Below are positions 20,871-30,719 of a DNA stretch of 64,000 nucleotides, piece after piece. Source of the stretch: Vicugna pacos (taxonomy: Eukaryota; Chordata; Mammalia; Artiodactyla; Camelidae); contig NC_133020.1 of the NCBI RefSeq assembly GCF_048564905.1, positions 19,315,501 to 19,379,500 on the forward strand. The letters run 5' to 3'. The position numbers were made by a program, and so were the translations under genes. Every line of letters begins with the position of its first letter. Within the stretch, counting starts at the first letter, position 1. Below the pieces are notes generated by a model. That model was not told the origin of the DNA. It saw only the letters and a program-made list of their open reading frames with translations, and did no database searches.

Positions 20871-21861
20871 CCCCGAGCTCCCAAATTGGCTACCCATTGG
20901 CCCATTAAAACCCACAGGTGTGTTTTATTTGGCACATACAGTATTTTTTAAAAAGTGGAGCCGACATTTAAAACTAGAGAATTTCTCATAAAAGTCCAGA
21001 TTTCCAGATTCTGTCAGAAATGGGAATATACGTCAACAGCCCTTCCCTCCCCCATTCTCGGGCTGCCGGCCTCCTGTCCCCGCAGATGGGGCAGGGGCTC
21101 TCCGGGTCTCTGCAGCTCCCACTCGCCAGGGCCTCCGAGACGCCACGTGGGCACCGCCATCAGTCGGTCTTCTCTGCCTGCGGTGCTGCTGCTCCCTTCT
21201 CTGCGCTGGGCCGCCTCCTGCCTTTCCCTGGGTTTCGTTTTAATCATCAGTTCCCTGTGGAAATCTTCCTTGAGCCCTGGGGCCTTATTTACATACTCCC
21301 ATGACATGAAAGCAAGGAGTCTCTCCCATGCGGGGGGACCTAGTGTCACCCAGGGAAGGAGGGGAGGTGGGCTGGGAGGCGGTGAGAGACTCAGGGTGGA
21401 GCCTGGGACCATCCGCCAACAGCAGTGACCACACCATGTCCCCGAGCAGAGGCTGACATTGCCGGCCCTCTGTGATGCGCGTTCCTGGGTCAGGTTGAAG
21501 ATGCCTTTCCAGACCTTGGTTTGTCCTGTATTTCTGGGCGCCGTCCTTCTGCTCCTCATGAGAGCAAGTCAGTTAGCAGTTAGTGGATGTACGTACACCT
21601 GAAAGCTCAAGGGTACCCTGTGCTCTGCCAGGAAAAGGAGAGGTGTAAATGAACAATGCAGAGTGTCTGCCTTGGGAAGAGCACACCACGCGGCGCGGGG
21701 CACGCGCACTGACGCCAGCCAGCCGCGAGCGCCTTGAGAGCTTTGATGACGGTGCGTGTGCAGGGGCCGTGAGAACGTGGCCGCAGGAGGGGTGACTTCT
21801 GCTCAAGGAGGCAGGGGAAGTTCTTCAGAGAAAATGAAGTGTGAACTGACTCTCGTGGGTG
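20871..21861. other. Unassigned sequence
   Basis: No repeat is recognised. A minus frame of 181 codons (21014-21559) faces a plus frame of 157 (20955-21428). Neither has a domain, and G+C richness explains both. A CpG-rich patch lies at 21680-21740. Confidence 0.4.
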
Positions 21862-22479
21862 TCATAATACATAAAGCAAAATCTGATAGAACCGAAGGAA
21901 GAAGTAGGCATTTCAAAAAAAAAAAGTTACTGTATGACCCAGCAATCCCACTCTTGGGCATTTGGCTGGAGAAAATTCCAATTCAGAAAGATACCTGCTC
22001 CCCAGTGTTCACAGCACCGACAGCAGCCAAGACATGGAAACAGCCTGATGTCCACCAACAGATGACTGGATAAGGAAGATGTGGTGTCTATATGTATAAA
22101 TATATAGTCAGAGAAATACTACTCAGCCACAAAAAGGAATGAAATAATGCCGTTTGCAGCAACATGGATGGATTTAGAGATGATCATACTTAAATGAAAA
22201 GTCAGACAGAGAAAGATAAATATCACATGACATCACATACGTAGAATCTAAAATACGATACAAATGAACTTATTTATCAAACAGAAACAGACTCATAGAC
22301 ACAGAAAACAAACTTATGATTACCAAAGGGGAAGTGGGGTAGAGGGATAAATTAGGAGTGTAGGATTAACAGATATAAACTAGTATATATAAAATAAAGA
22401 ACAAGGTCCTACTGTGTAGCACAGGGAGCTATATTCAATATCCTGTAATAAACCATAATGGAAAAGAATATGAAACAGA

Positions 22480-22529
<50 letters not shown>

Positions 22530-22608
22530 ATGTATAACTGAATCACCATGCTGCACATCAGAAACTAACACAACATTGTGAATCAACTGCACTTTAATTA
22601 AAAAAAAG
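21862..22608 (+). mobile_element. L1 3' end, sense, internally deleted or composite
   Basis: A short ORF2 piece, 'gcaaaatctgatagaaccg', is joined after an A run to 'ctgtatgacccagcaatcc', 'cactcttgggcatttggct', 'ccaacagatgactggataa' and the 3' UTR 'cagggagctatattcaata', ending 'gcactttaattaaaaaaaa'. A (TA)n(CA)n tract lies at 22480-22527. No intact frame remains. Confidence 0.88.
22480..22527. repeat. Compound (TA)n(CA)n microsatellite in an L1 3' UTR
   Basis: About seven TA units followed by about seventeen CA units at the place where this L1 3' UTR normally has a short TA tract. Confidence 0.93.
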
Positions 22609-23175
22609 GAAACAGGCAGTTCAGTCGCTGCTGGAGGTTCTGATGCTCTTTCTCACTGACTCCCACCCTGGAGAAACCATTCAGCCTTTCGCGCACGCAG
22701 TCCGCTCCCCGTCAAGTGCGGCCAGCGCTGTTCGGTGCTTCTTTCTAGGAGTCGTGGGTACAAAACGGATGCGGAGGAACTTAGCAGTCTTTCAAGAACT
22801 GTACAAATATAAGACGTATCGCTCACCTCCCGTTTGAAATAAGACGTGTTGCTCATCATCGCACAGCAAACCAACAAATAACCTCCAGAACATTTCCTTT
22901 CTGCCGGGCACTCAGCTGGAGGCTGAGCAGTGGGAAGAGCTCAGATGATGTAACACCTGGAGTCGCTCACGGTCCAGCCCCGAAGGCAGACACTGGTAAT
23001 TATATGTTACATATTTACTTATGACCCGTACATATAATTATACAACATATCTTATTTACAATGTTCTATGTTAACAACTATGTTTATACATTATAAATAA
23101 TAATTTAATTCAAAGGTCTTTAACATAAAATGTTGCAGGGCGCACGAAGCAGCACTGAGAGCTAGTATGTTTTCC
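22609..23175. other. Unassigned sequence
   Basis: Nothing nameable. A local imperfect repeat, 'aatataagacgtatcgctca' (22807) and 'aaataagacgtgttgctca' (22838), lies about 30 bp apart. Confidence 0.4.
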
Positions 23176-23440
23176 TTCATTCACTTATTCAACAAATACA
23201 CACCTCCTGGGGGCGGCCCATCCCGAGGCTGCACAGACGGCGAGTGAGACCCGCGGGGTCTCTTCATAGGCGGGGCTCACAGTCTTGGGGACCCAGTGGG
23301 GAGAGGTGATGGCAGTGCTCAGATAATAAACAAACAAACAAGTAAACAAGATCAAGTCAGATAATGAGAGACTCTTGGAAGGAAACAAACAGGGCAACTG
23401 AGTAGTCCCCGGGGAGGGGTAACTTTGAGACGTCAGGGGG
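23176..23440 (-). mobile_element. L2 LINE 3' end, antisense
   Basis: Antisense L2: 'cattcacttattcaacaaata', a diverged 'cacctcctgggggcggccc', 'ggggctcacagtcttgggg' matching 'ggagcttacattctagtgg', and 'cagataataaacaaacaaa' matching 'agacaataaacaataaac'. Confidence 0.8.
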
Positions 23441-23584
23441 CAGGGGCTTCTCTCTGCAGCCTAGGTGGGGCCACCTTCGGTGGGTTCCAGGGAGGGACAG
23501 GGAGGGAGCAGCCCACCCAGCCACCCCCGCCAACATGCTTAGGGGCTGGCAGCCTGCCAGAGGGACAGGGACATTTCCTTTCTG
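23441..23584. other. Unassigned sequence
   Basis: Nothing recognised. Confidence 0.4.
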
Positions 23585-23710
23585 CCTTTTCTTTTCTTCT
23601 AAAATTTCTTTTCTTTTCCCTTTTCTCTTTCTTAATGGAGGGGCTGGGGATTGAACCCCGAACCTCCTGCCTGCTAGGCTTGCGCTCCACCACCAAGCTC
23701 CACGCCCCCA
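23585..23710 (-). mobile_element. Vic-1-type camelid SINE (tRNA-Ala-derived), antisense
   Basis: T-rich tail 23585-23631, then 'taatggaggggctggggatt', 'gaaccccgaacctcctgcc', 'tgctaggcttgcgctccac' and 'caccaagctccacgcccc'. It is more diverged than the copy at 20344. No clear target duplication is seen. Confidence 0.88.
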
Positions 23711-25406
23711 GCCCCTCTGCTGTTTCTGAGCTCCACGCCTTCGCCTGTCCCCTCACTCCTTGTCCCTTCCCCCGGAAGTGCATTCCATGGAGTACTTGTA
23801 TTTAAGCCAAGACTCCTGGAAGGTTGGAAGCCCTCAAGACCCCAGAAGAATTAAGCTCCAGGGCAGGAAACTCAGGCCCCACGTGAAGGGGAGACCGGGT
23901 TTTCTTTGGGGGCAGGAGAGAAGAAAGGGGTAGAGAAACCATCTGACATGCAGCCTGTGAGCCTGAAGGTGGGGTTCCCGAGTCCATGGGGCCCACCCTT
24001 CCTCCGACCGCACCTCGGGGTTCAGGAGGAATCGGTTGTTCCTTCAGAGAGCGCCCCGAGGAGGGAGTGGGGCAGAAAACTAGCAGCTTTCGCCTTATTT
24101 CTTGACTTCTGATTAGACTGGGGCTTGGGGCTGGAGTGAGTTAGGTGTGTGTGTGCGCGTGCGTGCATGAGTGTGTGTGTGTGTGCGCGCAGCTGAGCGT
24201 GTGCATGGGATGCGTGCAGCTCTGTGCAGGGGAGTCTAGTTTTTCATAAAGTGAACGTCTGGCCAAGTCCATTTCCTCTCCTGTCTGCCCCTTTCTCAAA
24301 AATACAGCCTTGGTCCCTTCAAAGCCAGGGTCCCTGGTGGTCTTCTGCGTGACTCCTGGATGGAGTGAGGGGCGAGGGGCATGGGGAGCGGGCCTGGGTG
24401 GGAGCCCCGGGGCACCCCTGGGCTCGGATGCCTTGCAGATGAGGTCACATCCTCTCCCTCCCGCGGCTCCTCCGGCTCCTCCGCGGGAATGAAAGAGCAA
24501 GAAGGGCCGGGCCTGGCTGGCCGGGCTGGGATTAGGGAACAGGGATGAGGGCTCCGGTCCACCCTGAGTGCCGGGAAGGGAACCCAGGGCTGGAGGCGGC
24601 TGGGCTGGAGGAGGAAGGGGAGGCCAGAGAGGGCCTGTGGGGTGGCGTGGGGACCACGGGGAAGTCGGGGGACCCGGAATGAGAGGCTGGAAAGGTGAAC
24701 CCCCTGCTCCATCCACCCCAGAGCACTGCCTGCAAGAAAGCAGCTGCAGTCAGGGTACCCAGCCAGGGAAAAGGACGACAAATTAGACGGCTATGACGTG
24801 GCAGGGGAAAGCACTCGCCTGAAAAGGATGTGAAAGTGAGGGAAAGAGAGAGAAATTCGGGTCGGGAACTGGGAATGCTGTTCTGTGTCACACCCTGGGG
24901 ACCAATATGGGACTTGCAACCAGGAGCCGGGAAGTCGCCCAGCTCCCACACATCGCAGACAGCCCTGGGGACCGGCTGCAGGGACCGGACGCATGGCCTT
25001 TGGGTCCATTTAAGATAATCTGGAACATAATTTTGAAAATGACCCATTGAGCATCTAGAATTTCTCATCATGACTTCACATAGCTGTAAACAATGTAACT
25101 TTTGCCATAGTGACATTTCATTTGCATTGAAATCTGTCCTATCATGATGAAAGGTTCTCCAGTAGACTCTAGCTACTTGGTCTGAATCATCATTCACCTA
25201 AAAACTGCATTTATAAGCTCTTAAGAGTTGAAAGTTTCACATAGCTCCCTTTTCTCCTCAAATCCCACGGAAGTTTATCTGGACATGATTATTTTTATGG
25301 CTGAAAATGTTTCAGGGACAGTCCTGCTATGTATCTCTGCCACAGAAGCATGTGTATAGATTGAAGTGAATTTTTTTTCTATGACTTTACATTTCATTTC
25401 TCCCTA
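23711..25406. other. Unassigned stretch with a GC-rich middle
   Basis: No gene or repeat is recognised apart from the GT tract at 24145. The segment 24380-24680 is GC-rich but only moderately CpG-rich. Proline-rich frames of up to 221 codons on the minus strand (24532-25197) have no domain and follow composition. 25020-25400 is AT-rich and could be old transposon sequence. Confidence 0.35.
24145..24190. repeat. (GT)n/(GC)n alternating tract, Z-DNA-prone
   Basis: GT runs broken by GCGCGTGCGTGC and ending in GTGCGCGC. Unbroken purine-pyrimidine alternation with CG steps is the classic Z-DNA-forming composition. Confidence 0.85.
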
Positions 25407-25726
25407 GGTCCCAGGAACCCCCTGGATATCAAAATCCACGGATGATCAAGTCCCTTATGTAAAATGGCATGAGACTTGCTTGTGATCCATGGCACATCCC
25501 CCCATATGTTATGTTACATCTAATTACTTAGAACACCTAATGCAATGTACATTATAAGTAAACAGTTGTAAATACAATGTAGATGCTATGTAAATATTTG
25601 TCCTCGAGTGGCAAAGTCAAATTTTGTTTTTTGGAACTTTCTGGACTTTTTCTTTTCACGTATTTTCCATCTGCAGTTGGGTGAATCCACAGATGTAGAA
25701 CCCGCAGATGCAGAGGGCTGACTCTG
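25407..25726 (-). mobile_element. MER2 (Tigger-type non-autonomous DNA transposon)
   Basis: The reverse complement follows MER2: a terminal 'cagccctctgcatctgcgg', 'ttccagaaagttccaaaaa'-like text, 'atttacatagcatctacat', 'ccattttacataagggact' and 'tggatatccagggggttcc'. TA dinucleotides flank both ends (25405-25406 and 25727-25728), as expected for Tc/mariner insertion, although the left terminal repeat is shortened. Length about 320 bp. No transposase, as is normal for this family. Confidence 0.88.
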
Positions 25727-26014
25727 TACAAATTTTTATAATTATTAACTAAAAGGTGAAATTTGATTAGAAATGCATTCTCAAGTAGCCCATGTGTCTG
25801 TGACGAATGTTACCTGTGACTCACATCAGTTCCATTAGGATTGTTAATTTTTGTGGACATTTGTTCACATAAAAAGTAGAGCGTGAGGAAGATGTTTCAC
25901 TATGGCAATGTCATTTGATTCTTTGAACGACTTCCAAGTTTTTTGCTAAAATATCAAATAGTGCTATCTCATCAAAACGGCATGGTGTCAGTTGATGATT
26001 TACCAGTTGATAAT
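25727..26014. other. Unassigned AT-rich sequence
   Basis: It lies directly downstream, on the minus strand, of the hAT-like fossil and may be its decayed C-terminal part or 3' flank. I cannot show this. Confidence 0.3.
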
Positions 26015-26280
26015 TTATGTCCTCCTATAACTTGTTAAAAACAAAGAAACGAAGGCCATTGGATTTGCTACCCAGATAATGGTGTCATTCCTTTCAATTT
26101 CAAATTCAACTAAGACGGCGTTATCCAGACATATCAAATGACTATTAATTCTCTCTCTCATTCTGTCACTTAAAGGCAGCTTCTTGAACCAGATGGACTC
26201 AAAAAGCTTCAGGAAATAGAAATATTTGTTAATTTCAATATGTCTTGGCCAATACATCTTTGCACTGGAAAGCTTTTACT

Positions 26281-26292
26281 TTGTCACTTGCT
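26281..26292. repeat. Target-site duplication, left copy
   Basis: 'ttgtcacttgct', identical to 26571-26582, brackets the antisense L1 fragment. Confidence 0.9.
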
Positions 26293-26570
26293 TTACTATT
26301 TTTTTTAACTGAAGTATAATCAGTTATAATGTGTCAGTTTCTGGTGACCAGCATCATGTTTCAGTCAGACATATACATACATAGATTTGTTTTCATATTC
26401 TTTTCCGTTAAATGTTGCTACAAGATGTTGAATATAGTTCCTTGTGCTATATGGAAGAAATTTGAGGTTTTAAAATATATTTTTATATACAGTAGTTAAT
26501 ATTTGCAAATCTCGAACTCCCTTTCCACTTCCTTTCCCCCCAGTAACCATAAGATTGTTTACTATGTCTG
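26293..26570 (-). mobile_element. L1 3' UTR fragment inserted in the hAT-like fossil
   Basis: After a T run: 'aactgaagtataatcagtt', 'ataatgtgtcagtttctgg', 'gttgctacaagatgttgaa', 'tatagttccttgtgctata', up to 'gtaaccataagattgttta'. An exact 12-bp duplication on both sides shows target-primed insertion. About 278 bp, 5'-truncated. Confidence 0.93.
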
Positions 26571-26582
26571 TTGTCACTTGCT
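26571..26582. repeat. Target-site duplication, right copy
   Basis: Second copy of 'ttgtcacttgct'. Confidence 0.9.
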
Positions 26583-26700
26583 CTAAATCCGTTCTCATCA
26601 GAACCTTGGGGATGCAGACTGAGCTCATTCAAGTTGTGGAAGGTATTTCATGGATAACCCACCAGCCAAATCAGACAGCCCCTGTCGGAAAGAGCCTGCC

Positions 26701-26899
26701 TTCACCTCCCAAGTCAAGGAACTGTGTTCATAGGACTCCTTTTAACAACGTTGTCACTTTTGAATTCTAATTTTCAGATGGACAGAGATAGGAAGAAACA
26801 CTTGGAGACTTGCCATGAGTTAGTCACCTGGAGAACATCTAAGATTTACTCCCTCAGCCAATTCCCAGGACATAGCACAGTGTCAGTAACTGTGTCACA
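26701..26899. other. Unassigned sequence
   Basis: Possibly the decayed upstream part of the hAT-like fossil. Nothing certain. Confidence 0.3.
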
Positions 26900-27085
26900 C
26901 ATTAGATGTGCGGAACTTACTCTTAGAACTGGAAGTTCATATCCTTTGGTCAGCATCTCCCCGGTCCCTTCATCCGCCAGTCCCTGCTAACCACCCGGCT
27001 GCTCTATTTCTGTGAGCTTGGCTCTTCTAGATTCCATATGTAAGTGATGTCACACAGTCTTTGTCTTGCTCTGATGGACAGTATC
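26900..27085 (-). mobile_element. L1M 3' UTR fragment, antisense
   Basis: 'ccagtccctgctaaccaccc' and 'ggctgctctatttctgtga' match 'ccctggtaaccaccattctactctctgtttctatga', and 'ctagattccatatgtaagtg' followed by 'atgtcacacagtctttgtct' matches the usual antisense L1M text. Confidence 0.65.
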
Positions 27086-27418
27086 TTTACTGTCTTCCCC
27101 AGGAAGCGTCTAGCATCTCTAAACAAATGTCGGCTCTCTGTCAGATAAAACGTGATCTCACCTGCTCTTGTCCAAGCAGTCAGCGTTTGAGAGCAGATTC
27201 TAGGCTTTGCTAGGGAGACCTGTAGCCTAGAGGAGTAAATTCGATTCTCAGACAATTATCAGTAGGCTCCTTTGGCAGGCTTGAAATCATGCCGTCTAAT
27301 GTGGCTTGCTGAGTAATCAAGGCAGAATTCTGACGCCCATCTGCTTGAGACTGATATTTATCTCTTGGGTTAGAACAAGGGCAGGATAAAGGGAGTGTTA
27401 GGTATTAAAATGGTCCCC
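27086..27418. other. Unassigned sequence
   Basis: Nothing recognised. Confidence 0.4.
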
Positions 27419-27885
27419 CGTACTAGCTGCCTAGGGCCATCATAACACATGACCAAGAACTGATTGGCTTCAAACAACAGAAACTTACTCTCTCACGGTT
27501 CTGGAGGTCGGACATTTGAAATCAAAGTGCAGGCCGGGCCACGGTCCCTCTGAAGGCTCCAGGGAAGAGTCACATCTTGTTTCTTCCAGTTTCTCCTGCT
27601 GACTCCCACTGTTCCTTGATTTGTGGTGCCATAAGTCCACCTTTGTCCCCATCTCCACGTGGCTTCCCTCCCTGTGTCTGTCTTCCTGAGGCGATGTTTC
27701 TCAAATCTCCCTCTCCTTTTTCATATCACGACACCAGGCATTGGATGTAGGATGCCCTACAAATCTAAGATGATCCTTAACTTAATTGCATCCACAAAGA
27801 CCCTATTTCCAAATAAGATCCCATTCATAGTTATTGGGGGTTAAGACTTGGACGTATCTTTTTAGGAGACCCAATTCAACCCACT
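27419..27885 (-). mobile_element. MLT1-family LTR (ERVL-MaLR) fossil, antisense
   Basis: Nearly the full LTR length is present in antisense: 'ctgcctagggccatcataac', 'ttactctctcacggttctgg', 'gaaggctccagggaagagtc', 'gacaccaggcattggatgta', 'gatgatccttaacttaattg', 'gaccctatttccaaataaga' and 'gagacccaattcaaccca'. No internal region is seen, so it is a solo LTR. Pan-mammalian age. Confidence 0.9.
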
Positions 27886-27939
27886 CTACTCCCCTAGACC
27901 CTAACATCTCATTAAGGAGCAGAGAACATGGGAAAATAA

Positions 27940-28015
27940 AAACGTCTGTCATTTGTGGAGCACCTGCCATGTGCTGCTGGGGACTTTGGGCACAGCCAGG
28001 AGGCGGGGTGCTAGA
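27940..28015 (-). mobile_element. L2 3'-end fragment, antisense
   Basis: 'catttgtggagcacctgcc' and 'atgtgctgctggggacttt' fit the antisense L2 end ('tattgagcacctactatgtgccaggcac'). Short. Confidence 0.45.
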
Positions 28016-28099
28016 TTTTTGCAGTTGGGACCCTCAGGCAATTGGCAATTGGTAGTAATGCTCATGTGCTGTCATGCGCTGGTTTTGATGGGTGTGCAG

Positions 28100-28335
28100 C
28101 TGGCTTTTAAAAACATTAACCTTTTATCAAACTGCACGTATCATAGGTGGACAGTTTGGTGAAATTTTACTAACTGAAAACTTATGTAACCAGCACCTGG
28201 ATCAAGAAGTAAAACATTGTCAGCATCTCATAAGCCCCCTGATGCCAGTCACCACCTGCGGACCACCATCCCGACTTAACAGCGTAACGACGGTTTTGCT
28301 TATTTTGCAATTTACATAAATTTGAATGAACATAA
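28100..28335 (-). mobile_element. L1M 3' UTR fragment, antisense
   Basis: 'agtttggtgaaattttacta', 'taaccagcacctggatcaag', 'aagtaaaacattgtcagcat', 'cataagccccctgatgcca' and 'tttacataaatttgaatga' follow the antisense 3' UTR of old L1M elements in order. Confidence 0.7.
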
Positions 28336-30023
28336 TAATACAATATGAACTTCTCTGGGCCCGTCTTCTTTCAGGCAACATTAGGAGATTTTTAAGGCCT
28401 CATCCAACACTGTCATGTGGGGTTGCATATCATTCACTCTCATTGCTTTATAACAGAACTGGCCTTTAACAGGTGAGGCCCGGGCAGGTGGCGTTCGGCT
28501 TTAGGAAGACCGAGCGCTGCAGGACGTTCCCCCTGGTGCGTCACTGCCAAAGGCGACTTTGCCTACAAGCAGGTGGCTGCTTTACACAGGCGTAGACGCA
28601 GGCTGGACCCCAGCAAGTGGGGTGGCTTTCAGATAAACTCAGGAGGCAGAAGCAGCAAAGATTTGATTAAAAGGAAGCACTAAGGAGGATGAAGGAGGCA
28701 AGGATTGGGTGAAAGAGAAACGGGAGCATTTCATGGGGGCTCTCCGGTGTCAGGGAGCGGGGTGGTTTTACCGTGCCCCCCAGCAAGGTCTCCGAGCCAG
28801 GAGACCAGGACTTTGAGCTGAGAGCCTGCATATTTCGCAGAACAGCAGTGAGTTCTGAGCTTTAGTGTTAGAGGCTGGTCACTGTAGGCGGCTAAGATCA
28901 ACCACCCCCAAATTCTGTGCTTTTTTTAGCTTTAAATTGTCTTTGGGACCAAGAGAGGAAACGACAGAGGAACTAAATTTAATTCCTGTAACTTACCCAC
29001 AAGCTCAAGAGAAACCCCCATTCTGTGATTTCAAAGTGGTTCCAGATTCAGTATACTGATACACTGACTACAGCTCTGACTGGCAGGACCCAGACGGTGG
29101 CTTCCTGTACAGAGAAATCATAGATTTTATTTTAAAAATATAATAAAAGGAATGAAGTCCTCTATCATACAGAGAACACAACCTTCTAAATTTGGGGAAG
29201 AGAAATAGATCTATATTATTGAAATTCCAAGGTTAACTGTTCTTAAAGGGGGAACTCGGAAGGACAGACAAATTTTAGATAAGACTATACCAGAAACAGT
29301 GTGTGAATTCCAGTGAAGTTCAGCAGAAGAAGAGGTGCAAAATTTTACAAAAAAGCAGACTGGAATGACTTTCGCAGGGGCAGCCAGGATCCAGGAAAAT
29401 CTGAGGAGTGTCTGTCGTTTTAGATCTGCCGGGAGCAGGGCAGCTGAGTGGAAGTGCACTGTAAGAACAGTTGTAGGAACAGAGGCCCCTTAAGGATGGG
29501 ACAGACGTTCAAAGAGGTTACAAAAAAATCATTACATGACTTTATTGTGACCCAGGAAATACCTCTACCTAAAGAATACCTGAGAAATTCACGGAATTTG
29601 GTCCCTGAAGGAAGCCCAGGAAAGATGAGAAGTATCACAGGACGGCCGGGCAGGACACGCGCAGAGCGAGCCCAGGCTGGAGGGAATGCTGGACCGATGC
29701 GCGAGGACCCCTGGCTGGGATTTTCCAGCCTGGTAAGATCGGTCTAAACAGCGGCTGCTTTTAGCAGACCCAGAATTAATGATTTCATAGCTCCTGTTCT
29801 GGGAAATCCCACCAGAAAAACACCCTGGAGGAGTATTATTGGAAAACAGAGAGAAGGGCTGGCTTTATATGAAATAAAGGGCCAACTTCAGAAGCAGGTT
29901 CAGCTGATACAAAGCTGAGCTTGCCTGAGAGAAGCAGGGGCGAGTGGAGAGGAAGACAACACGGTGAAAAGCCCACCCCTGCGGGAAAGGGTCTGAGAGA
30001 AAGCAGGGATATTCGAAGGTTGG
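28336..30023. other. Unassigned stretch (about 1.7 kb)
   Basis: No gene or repeat is recognised. A 99-codon plus frame at 29448-29747 (..FKEVTKKSLHDF..) has no family known to me, and its surroundings look like old non-coding sequence. 'gcatatttcgcag' at 28828-28840 is a weak acceptor-like site. Confidence 0.35.
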
Positions 30024-30640
30024 ATTTTTTTGTCTTTTTCACAGTCTTTATCATTATAGGTTATTACAGGACAGTGAACCTAGTTCCCGGTGCTAGACGG
30101 CAGGTCCTCGTTGTTTATCTCAGTTTCATACATAGTAATCAGGATCTGCAAATCCCAAACTCCTAATTTATCCCTCCCCATCCCCTTTCCCCTTTGGTAA
30201 CAATAAGTTTGTTTTCTATGTCTGTGAATCTGTTTCTGTTTTGTAAATAAGTTCATTTGTGTCATATCTTAGATTCCACATATAAGTGATACCATATGAT
30301 TGATGTTCGTCTTCCTCTGTCTTACCTACTTCAGTTAGTGTGACGCTCTCGAGGTCCATCCATGTTGCTGCAAATGGCAGTATTTTATTCCTTTTTATGC
30401 CTGAGTAGTGTTCCATCGTGTGTGTATATATATGGACCACAGCTTCTTTATCCAGTCATCTGTCGATGGACATTCAGGTTGCTTCCACGTCTTGGCTGTT
30501 GTGTATAGTGCTGCTGTGAACACTGGGGTGTGTGTGTCTTTTAGAATTTGAGTTTTCTCTGGATATATGCCCAGGAGAGGGACTGCTGGATGGTATGGTT
30601 CTTCTATTTTTATTTTTGCAACTCTTCTATATGTGTGAAA
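30024..30640 (-). mobile_element. L1 3' end, antisense
   Basis: The 3' UTR is read first ('aggttattacaggacagtg', 'caaactcctaatttatccc'), then the ORF2 C-terminal part in antisense ('gttgctgcaaatggcagta', 'ccagtcatctgtcgatggac', 'tggatatatgcccaggaga'). The antisense frame at 30440-30216 still reads ..FAATWMDLE.. and ..NELIYKTETDSQT. About 615 bp, 5'-truncated. Confidence 0.9.
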
Positions 30641-30719
30641 TGACTTCCAAATAAGTTTTAAAACTTGGAAGAATTTTACCTGTCTCCTGGGAGTATTACT
30701 CAACATTATTCACTGGACG
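30641..30719. other. Junction sequence
   Basis: A short AT-rich junction between the L1 and the CpG island. Confidence 0.4.

Larger units (their letters stand above)
26015..26700 (-). pseudogene. hAT-transposase-like pseudogene, split by an L1 insertion
   Basis: On the minus strand from about 26640 one frame reads HNLNELSLHPQG, continuing SDENGFRASDKVKAF across the L1 insertion site once one target repeat is counted. LNEL..LQG......DKVKAF is a hallmark of hAT-derived proteins such as ZBED5, FAM200, SCAND3 and GTF2IRD2. Further on, 26257-26015 reads ..LPLSDRMRERINSHL.. and ends ..WVANPMAF.., like the 'L....REEI..HL......WVRNPF' part of the same proteins. Between the two parts the frame shifts (after VLAKTY), and a stop precedes the first motif, so it is broken. 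It may be a transposon fossil or a retrocopy of a domesticated host gene. I favour a fossil because no exon structure or partner gene is near. Confidence 0.65.

Noticed and set aside
23433-23805. Facing frames of 116-126 codons
   Set aside because: Both run through the SINE at 23585-23710.
24532-25197. 221-codon minus frame
   Set aside because: Proline/serine-rich chance frame across GC-rich DNA; its N-terminal part comes from AT-rich, possibly transposon-derived sequence.
29448-29747. 99-codon plus frame with an N-terminal FKEVTKKSLHDF
   Set aside because: Considered as a retrocopy or transposon remnant, but no family is recognised and there is no supporting structure.
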